NCBI GenBank assembly: GCA_005880055.1
Contig: VBJS01000074.1
Coordinates: 5,937-14,778, forward strand
Source: Chloroflexota bacterium
GTDB lineage: Bacteria; Chloroflexota; Dehalococcoidia; SM23-28-2; RBG-16-64-32
Direction of reading: 5' to 3'
Length of the DNA stretch: 8,842 nucleotides
Shown: positions 4,945-8,842 of the stretch, piece by piece
Layout: each line of letters begins with the position of its first letter
Position numbering within the stretch: the stretch's first letter is position 1
Notes under the pieces: generated by a model
The model's input: only the letters and a program-made list of their open reading frames with translations
Told to the model about the DNA's origin: nothing
The model's database searches: none
Made by a program: the position numbers and the translations under genes

Positions 4945-6111
4945 CTACATCGCGCACTTCGCCGCGAGGCTGGATATCGCTGTTACCCGCCGCCCGACCG
5001 TCATCCAATCGTTGAAGCCGTTTGTGCAGTAGCCGACTGAGATGCCGGTGTCCGGGTCGCCCCAGGCGATCTGCCCGCCCGCGCCTCCGTGCCCAAAAGC
5101 CCGCGCTGAGGCTACACGACCGAAACTGCGCATGAACGCGTTCCCATCGTCGCCGGCTATGACGATGCTCAGACCCCGGTTGGCCGGGATCCCGAAGATC
5201 GGGTCCTTGTGCCGCTCCAGCGTCCGCACCTTGGTCGCGAACTCAATCGTCTCCGGCTTCAGCACTCGCTTGCCGTCCGCCGTCTGTCCGCCGTTGATCA
5301 GCGCCTGGTAGAACAGGGCCAACTCCGCCGCGCTAGCCACGCCTCCACCGCCGGGCACGCCCGAACGCCGTCCCATCGGGCCGTTAAAGCGCATGATCGC
5401 CTCCGGCGTCACCTCGCCCCAGCCGCCCGGCGGCGGCACCGGCTCGCCCACCCAGCAGACATCCGCTGCCCGCGAGTCGTACTCCTCCGGCAGGCCGACG
5501 AACAGCTCATCCAGCCCCATCGGCCCGGTGATCTGCTCGCGGATGAACTCGCGGAAGTCCTGCCCTGTCCGGCGGTAGATGATCTCGGAGAGCACCCAGT
5601 GCGCCGAGGTGGGGTGATACTCATAACGGCTGTCGGGCTCCCAGTTGAGCCGCCAGCGGCTGAACGCCTCCAGGAGCTTCTCGCGGCTGCCCCAGTTCTC
5701 CGGAGCGAACGGCGCCTGCGGGAAGCCGGAGGTGTGGAGGAGCACCTGCTCAACGGTTACCACCTCTTTGCCGTTTGTCCCGAACTCGGGAATGATCTCC
5801 GCCACACGCTCCTCGAGCTTGAGCATGCCTTCCTCGAAGAGCAGCCAGACGGCTGCGCCGACGACGGCCTTTGTGGAAGAGAAGATGCAGTACAGCGTCT
5901 CGTTGGTTGCCGGCTTCTCGGCGCCTCCCTGGACGGCCTTGCCGAACGTCCGCATCCCGGCGAGCCGGCCGTTCCGCGCCACCGCCACCTGCGCGCTGGG
6001 GAGCAGCCCTTCGTCGACATCTCGCTTGGCCCGCGCAAACAGCGCTTCCAGCGCGTCGGCGTCGACGCCGGCCGCTTCTGGCTTGGCTTCGATTTGTTTG
6101 GTCTCTAACAC
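4945..6111 (-). CDS. Serine hydrolase, class C beta-lactamase/penicillin-binding family
   Basis: About 388 residues from the GTG at 6111, which has GGAGGG (6121-6116) 4 bases upstream; a TTG one codon later is also possible. The frame stays open to an ATG at 6159, but that codon lies inside a TATAAT box and the added residues would come from a GC hairpin, so it is rejected. There is no signal peptide. The nucleophile motif is SSTK (S78, K81, in CIFSSTKAVVGAAVWLL). The second motif, normally YxN, reads YHP (Y165) in YEYHPTSAHWVLSEIIYRRTG. The KTG-equivalent is HGG (342-344, in RAFGHGGAGGQIAWGD). This pattern belongs to the large Beta-lactamase (PF00144) family, which includes esterases, peptidases and transferases; with no export signal a cytoplasmic esterase-like role is more likely than antibiotic resistance. 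Transcribed divergently from the alcohol dehydrogenase. Confidence 0.85.
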   Translation of the reverse strand: MLETKQIEAKPEAAGVDADALEALFARAKRDVDEGLLPSAQVAVARNGRLAGMRTFGKAVQGGAEKPATNETLYCIFSSTKAVVGAAVWLLFEEGMLKLEERVAEIIPEFGTNGKEVVTVEQVLLHTSGFPQAPFAPENWGSREKLLEAFSRWRLNWEPDSRYEYHPTSAHWVLSEIIYRRTGQDFREFIREQITGPMGLDELFVGLPEEYDSRAADVCWVGEPVPPPGGWGEVTPEAIMRFNGPMGRRSGVPGGGGVASAAELALFYQALINGGQTADGKRVLKPETIEFATKVRTLERHKDPIFGIPANRGLSIVIAGDDGNAFMRSFGRVASARAFGHGGAGGQIAWGDPDTGISVGYCTNGFNDWMTVGRRVTAISSLAAKCAM

Positions 6112-6129
6112 TACGCCCTCCAGGCTAGC

Positions 6130-6150
6130 CCGCCGGCATCCTGCCGGCGG
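6130..6150. repeat. GC hairpin in the leader of the serine hydrolase gene
   Basis: CCGCCGGCA (6130-6138) and TGCCGGCGG (6142-6150) form a 9-base-pair stem with a TCC loop. On the hydrolase strand it falls at the very start of the predicted transcript, between the -10 box (6163-6158) and the ribosome binding site. It is unlike the GTAGGGGCG palindromes and may be a second short REP-like type or a leader structure. Confidence 0.6.
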
Positions 6151-6157
6151 CGGCGAC

Positions 6158-6163
6158 ATTATA
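6158..6163 (-). promoter_or_regulatory. -10 box of the serine hydrolase gene
   Basis: A perfect TATAAT on the minus strand, about 46 bases before the GTG start. No matching -35 box is seen 16-18 bases further up. The predicted transcript would begin near the GC hairpin at 6150. Confidence 0.45.
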
Positions 6164-6173
6164 CGGCAGAGCG

Positions 6174-6203
6174 TTTACGCCTGCCGCCCGGCTGAGATAG
6201 GAT
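6174..6203 (+). promoter_or_regulatory. Candidate promoter of the alcohol dehydrogenase
   Basis: TTTACG (6174-6179) and TAGGAT (6198-6203), 18-base spacing, each 4 of 6 to consensus. The leader would be about 35 bases and carries AAGGAG (6234-6239), 6 bases before the ATG at 6246. Confidence 0.3.
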
Positions 6204-6245
6204 ACGCTGCGCACCGCCCCACTCTACCGTACGAAGGAGCTTCCC

Positions 6246-7328
6246 ATGAAGGCCGCCGTCTTCCGCGCCATTAACGAGCCGCTCAGCATCGAGGAAGTCG
6301 ACGTCAGCCGCCCGATGGCCCGCGAGGTGCTCGTCCGTACCGCGGCGAGCGGCGTCTGCCACAGCGACCTGCACTTCGTCGAGGGGTTGTGGCCGTTCCC
6401 GCCTCCCGCTGTGCTCGGCCACGAAGCGGCGGGCATCGTCGAGGAAGTGGGCGAAATGGTCACCGACTTCAAACCCGGCGACCACGTAATCTCCTGCCTG
6501 TCCGTCTTCTGCGGGCACTGCAACGACTGCCTGCGCGGGCGCCCCAATCTTTGCCGCAACCCAGAGACCCGTCGCGGCCCCTCCGATCCGCCCCGCCTCT
6601 CCCAGCAAGGCGAGCCGATCAACCAGTTCGCGAACGTCTCCAGTTTCGCCGAGCGAATGCTGCTCCACGAGAACGCGATCGTGAAAATACGCGAGGACAT
6701 GCCGCTTGAGTGCGCGGCGCTAATCGGCTGCGGCGTGCTCACCGGAGTTGGCGCCGCCCTCAACACCGCGAAAGTGGAGCCCGGCTCGTCTGTCGCCGTT
6801 TTCGGGGCGGGCGGCGTCGGTCTCGCCGCCATCCAGGGAGCCTACATCGCCGGTGCGCGCCAGATCATCGCCGTCGACATCAGCGAGAGCAAGCTGGCAC
6901 AGGCCCGAGAACTGGGGGCAACGCACATCGTCGACGCATCTTCCGGCGATCCTGTGCCCGTAATCGTAGACATGACTGGAGGCGGAGTGGACTACTCGTT
7001 CGAGGCGATTGGCCTGCCGGCGACCGTTCAGCAGGCGTTCAACTGTCTGAACACGGGCGGCACAGCCACGATCATCGGTATGGTGCCGGTTGGGCAGACC
7101 GTGGAGCTGGAGGCCAGGATGCTGCTCAGCGAGCGGCGGCTGCAGGGCAGCATCATGGGCTCCAACCGCTTCCGGGTGGACATGCCGCGCTACGTGGACC
7201 TGTACCTGCAGGGGCGCCTTAAGCTGGACGAGATGATCACCCGCAAGGGCCGCCTGGAAGACGTGAACGATGCCTTCCGCGCCATGAAAGCCGGCGAGGT
7301 GGCCCGCACGGTGCTGATGTTTGACTGA
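6246..7328 (+). CDS. Zn-dependent alcohol dehydrogenase, class III type
   Basis: 360 residues, the standard length of medium-chain dehydrogenases; oxidises or reduces alcohols/aldehydes with NAD(H) in the cytoplasm. Catalytic zinc ligands are C38 (GVCHSD), H59 (GHEAAG) and C162 (IGCGVLTG). The structural zinc loop has four cysteines, C89, C92, C95 and C103 (CGHCNDCLRGRPNLC). The nucleotide fold shows GAGGVG (187-192) and an acidic D211 at the end of the next strand (IIAVDIS), which favours NAD over NADP. The region RRGPSDPPRL and ANVSSFAERMLL is typical of the class III / S-(hydroxymethyl)glutathione or mycothiol dehydrogenase branch, so formaldehyde-adduct oxidation is possible, but similar proteins use other alcohols. 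All key residues are present. The start is firm, with AAGGAG 6 bases upstream. It converges with the M16 peptidase gene, whose abnormal tail overlaps its last 92 bases antisense. Confidence 0.92.
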   Translation: MKAAVFRAINEPLSIEEVDVSRPMAREVLVRTAASGVCHSDLHFVEGLWPFPPPAVLGHEAAGIVEEVGEMVTDFKPGDHVISCLSVFCGHCNDCLRGRPNLCRNPETRRGPSDPPRLSQQGEPINQFANVSSFAERMLLHENAIVKIREDMPLECAALIGCGVLTGVGAALNTAKVEPGSSVAVFGAGGVGLAAIQGAYIAGARQIIAVDISESKLAQARELGATHIVDASSGDPVPVIVDMTGGGVDYSFEAIGLPATVQQAFNCLNTGGTATIIGMVPVGQTVELEARMLLSERRLQGSIMGSNRFRVDMPRYVDLYLQGRLKLDEMITRKGRLEDVNDAFRAMKAGEVARTVLMFD

Positions 7329-8673
7329 TTCTTGGTCGCCTCAATATATCTGCGTCCACGACAGTCCACCGTCGTCGCTGGTGAAAAGATGGCTGCCGGT
7401 CGTCATCCAGCCGTTTCGCTCGTCCAGGAATTGGACAGGGCCTGTGTCGGCATTTTCTAGGTCGTAGCGTACCCAGCCAGAGCTGTTTGGCCACCCGCAG
7501 CAGGTCCTCTGCGCCTACAGACCGCAGCTTCTCGACTACGTCCTCGATCGGCTCGATCTCCCCCATCGTCAGCAGGTTCTCGCCGGCGCGCTGGCCCAGC
7601 GACATCGAGGTCTCCAGGCTGAGCCGGAAGCTGCCGACCGTGTAATCGCGCGCCTTCATCAGCTCCTCATCGCCCACCGGCTCCTGCACCAGCTTCTCCA
7701 ACTCTTCGAGGATCACCTTCACAGCTTCGCTTACGTTCTCGGGAGATACGCCCGCCGAGATGCCCAGCATGCCGGTATCCGAGTAGCGGCTGACCGACGA
7801 CCCCACGCTGTATGCCAGCCCACGCCGCTCCCGCACCTCCTTGAACAGCCGCGAGCTCATCCCGCGGCCCAGCAGCGAGTTCAGCACCATGAGCGCGTAG
7901 CGATCCGGGTCGCGGCGCGAGAGCGCCGGCAACCCCAACGCCAGGTTCGCCTGCGAGATCGGCCGCGCGTCGGCGATCGCGCGCTGCGCAGGGAGCGAGC
8001 CGTTGAGCCCGGCCACAGTGGGCGCCGTTGCGGTGCGTCCGCCCGTGAACAGCCGCTCGGCCAGCGGCAGCACCTGCTGGTGCGTCGTGTTGCCGGCGAC
8101 GCTGACGACGATGTTCGGCGCGCCGTACCAGGCGCCCAGCCATTCCTTGAAGTCGCCCTGCTGCATCGCGCCCACCGTCTCTTCGGTGCCTGCTGTCGAC
8201 CGGCCCATCGGGTGGTCGCCGTAGAACGCCCGCCCCAGCAGCTCGCCCGCCCAGGCGCCCGGCTGGTCCTTCGTCCGCCTGATCTCCTGCTGGACGACCG
8301 AGCGCTCGCGGTCGATCTCGGCCGGGTCGAGCAGGCTGTTGTTCAGCATGTCCGCCAGCACCTCCATGCCCGTCTCCATCTGGTCGAACGGCACGTGGTT
8401 CCAGTAGCAGGTCAGCTCCTTGGACGTGTACGCGTTGAGCACCCCGCCCGCTCCCTCGATCGCCTCCGCCACCGCGATGGCCGTGGGCCGCTTGGGCGTC
8501 CCCTTGAACGCCATGTGCTCCATGAAGTGCGCCACTCCCTGAATCCGCTCGCTCTCCCCGCGCGACCCGGCCCCGACAAACACGCTCACGCTCACCGACT
8601 GCGAGGACGGCAGCGGCGTAGTAACAACGCGCAGCCCGCTAGGGAGCTCCGAAACTTCGGGGGTGACAGGCAT
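7237..8673 (-). CDS. M16 family zinc peptidase with a replaced C-terminus
   Basis: An M16B (insulinase/mitochondrial processing peptidase beta-like) protein. Counting from the ATG at 8673, the zinc motif HFMEH gives H49, E52 and H53, and the third ligand is E130 in VVQQEIRR, exactly 76 residues after H53. The second domain holds REVRERRGLAYSVGSS-type features (KEVRERRGLAYSVGSS, with the conserved R/Y pair near 281 and 288). The upstream ATG at 8700 is rejected: it precedes a TATACT box, while GGGGG lies just before 8673. Family members usually end near residue 415-430. Here the recognisable sequence runs to about W399 (LLRVAKQLW). Then come 79 residues rich in Arg, Pro and Ser that match nothing I know and end inside the antisense dehydrogenase gene. 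In another frame the same bases read as the end of a BNR-type protein. The last helix of the second domain is probably lost, so function may be reduced. Confidence 0.85.
   Translation of the reverse strand: MPVTPEVSELPSGLRVVTTPLPSSQSVSVSVFVGAGSRGESERIQGVAHFMEHMAFKGTPKRPTAIAVAEAIEGAGGVLNAYTSKELTCYWNHVPFDQMETGMEVLADMLNNSLLDPAEIDRERSVVQQEIRRTKDQPGAWAGELLGRAFYGDHPMGRSTAGTEETVGAMQQGDFKEWLGAWYGAPNIVVSVAGNTTHQQVLPLAERLFTGGRTATAPTVAGLNGSLPAQRAIADARPISQANLALGLPALSRRDPDRYALMVLNSLLGRGMSSRLFKEVRERRGLAYSVGSSVSRYSDTGMLGISAGVSPENVSEAVKVILEELEKLVQEPVGDEELMKARDYTVGSFRLSLETSMSLGQRAGENLLTMGEIEPIEDVVEKLRSVGAEDLLRVAKQLWLGTLRPRKCRHRPCPIPGRAKRLDDDRQPSFHQRRRWTVVDADILRRPRISQTSAPCGPPRRLSWRGRHRSRLPGGPCG
7341..7484 (-). 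pseudogene. 3' fragment of a BNR/Ycf48-like repeat protein
   Basis: In a frame different from the M16 peptidase, bases 7484 down to a TGA at 7343-7341 read SSGWVRYDLENADTG, then VQFLDERNGWMTTGSHLF and TSDDGGLSWTQIY. The pattern V-x-F-x-[DN]-x-x-x-G-W ... T-x-D-G-G-x-x-W is the signature of BNR/Ycf48 (photosystem II assembly factor-like) or sialidase-type beta-propeller repeats, here the last repeat and stop of a gene whose front is missing. The stop lies 12 bases from the stop of the convergent dehydrogenase gene, a natural gene end. The fragment joins the M16 gene directly near 7475-7480. Confidence 0.6.
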
Positions 8674-8682
8674 GGTTCCCCC

Positions 8683-8711
8683 AGTATACGGAATCGCCAT
8701 GCCGGGGTCAG
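8683..8711 (-). promoter_or_regulatory. Candidate promoter of the M16 peptidase
   Basis: On the minus strand CTGACC (8711-8706) and TATACT (8688-8683) with 17-base spacing; 4 of 6 and 5 of 6 to consensus. The -10 ends 9 bases before the ATG at 8673. A GGGGG run lies in between, so translation may be leaderless or use a very short leader. Confidence 0.4.
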
Positions 8712-8745
8712 GTTCTTAACCCGCCACGGGGTACCCGACGGCTAG

Positions 8746-8765
8746 GTCAGGGCATCAGGCCTGAC
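8746..8765. repeat. Small inverted repeat upstream of the M16 gene
   Basis: GTCAGG (8746-8751) pairs with CCTGAC (8760-8765); TCAGGCCTGA (8755-8764) is itself a 10-base palindrome. No T-run follows on either strand. It could be an operator or chance. The remaining bases of 8701-8842 show no gene I can support. Confidence 0.25.
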
Positions 8766-8842
8766 TGTGTGAGCGCTGGTCATCCGCGCCCGGATGCTGC
8801 ACGGCGCAAGTTTCGCCTGGAATTCATCGAAGCAACTCAATG

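Noticed and set aside
5209..6108. A 299-codon open frame on the plus strand
   Set aside because: It lies antisense to the serine hydrolase gene, which has all three active-site motifs; the composition (Arg, His, Pro, Leu rich) is that of a GC-rich shadow frame.
6112..6159. Extension of the serine hydrolase to an ATG at 6159
   Set aside because: The ATG is part of the TATAAT promoter box and the extra residues are encoded by a GC hairpin; the GTG at 6111 has GGAGGG upstream.
8674..8700. Extension of the M16 peptidase to the ATG at 8700
   Set aside because: The intervening bases contain the TATACT box and the G-run used by the ATG at 8673.
8080..8745. A 221-codon plus-strand frame
   Set aside because: Antisense shadow of the M16 peptidase zinc-binding region.
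8742..8842. Possible end of a minus-strand gene entering from the right edge
   Set aside because: A frame is open for 32 codons to a TAG at 8744-8742, but its residues show no recognisable motif; chance cannot be excluded.
1..8842. CRISPR array, tRNA or rRNA, integrase, attachment sites
   Set aside because: No regularly spaced direct repeats, no cloverleaf or rRNA-like stretch, and no integrase-like frame was seen.

Overview
The window is GC-rich, gene-dense bacterial chromosomal DNA. Genes lie on both strands with short gaps, several starts are GTG or TTG, and palindromic GTAGGGGCG-type repeats recur together with REP-associated transposases. That mix, plus the protein styles (class III Zn alcohol dehydrogenase, M16B peptidase, a phage neck-like protein), would fit a Chloroflexota (Dehalococcoidia-like) genome. 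This is an inference from style; there is no rRNA or marker gene here.

Layout. Bases 1-830 look like a prophage remnant: one intact neck/adaptor-like gene behind a strong ribosome binding site, then the first codons of an ATGA-coupled next gene that is cut off where a transposase gene (RAYT-1, minus strand) begins. Bases 1365-1504 hold a candidate RAYT-1 promoter and a free palindromic repeat. A small secreted protein of unknown function (minus strand, possibly frameshifted in its signal peptide) follows. On the plus strand come a pirin-like bicupin, an OsmC-family protein and a class I methyltransferase; the last two are 9 bases apart and probably co-transcribed. A second, divergent and partly eroded transposase (RAYT-2, minus strand) sits in the next gap. 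Then a serine hydrolase of the class C beta-lactamase family (minus) and a class III Zn-alcohol dehydrogenase (plus) diverge from a shared 134-base intergenic region. Finally an M16 zinc peptidase (minus) runs towards the dehydrogenase; its 3' end has been replaced by the tail of an unrelated BNR/Ycf48-like gene.

The chromosomal genes are ordinary metabolic and stress-type functions and do not form one obvious pathway. The coherent story is the mobile one. Two RAYT genes each carry a REP-like palindrome in frame at the same place in the protein, between the HVH metal-binding motif and the catalytic tyrosine region. A third palindrome lies just upstream of RAYT-1. RAYT-1 interrupts a phage operon, and the M16 locus records a separate deletion or fusion. 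I see no CRISPR array, tRNA, rRNA or integrase, and no clear new defence or biosynthetic system.
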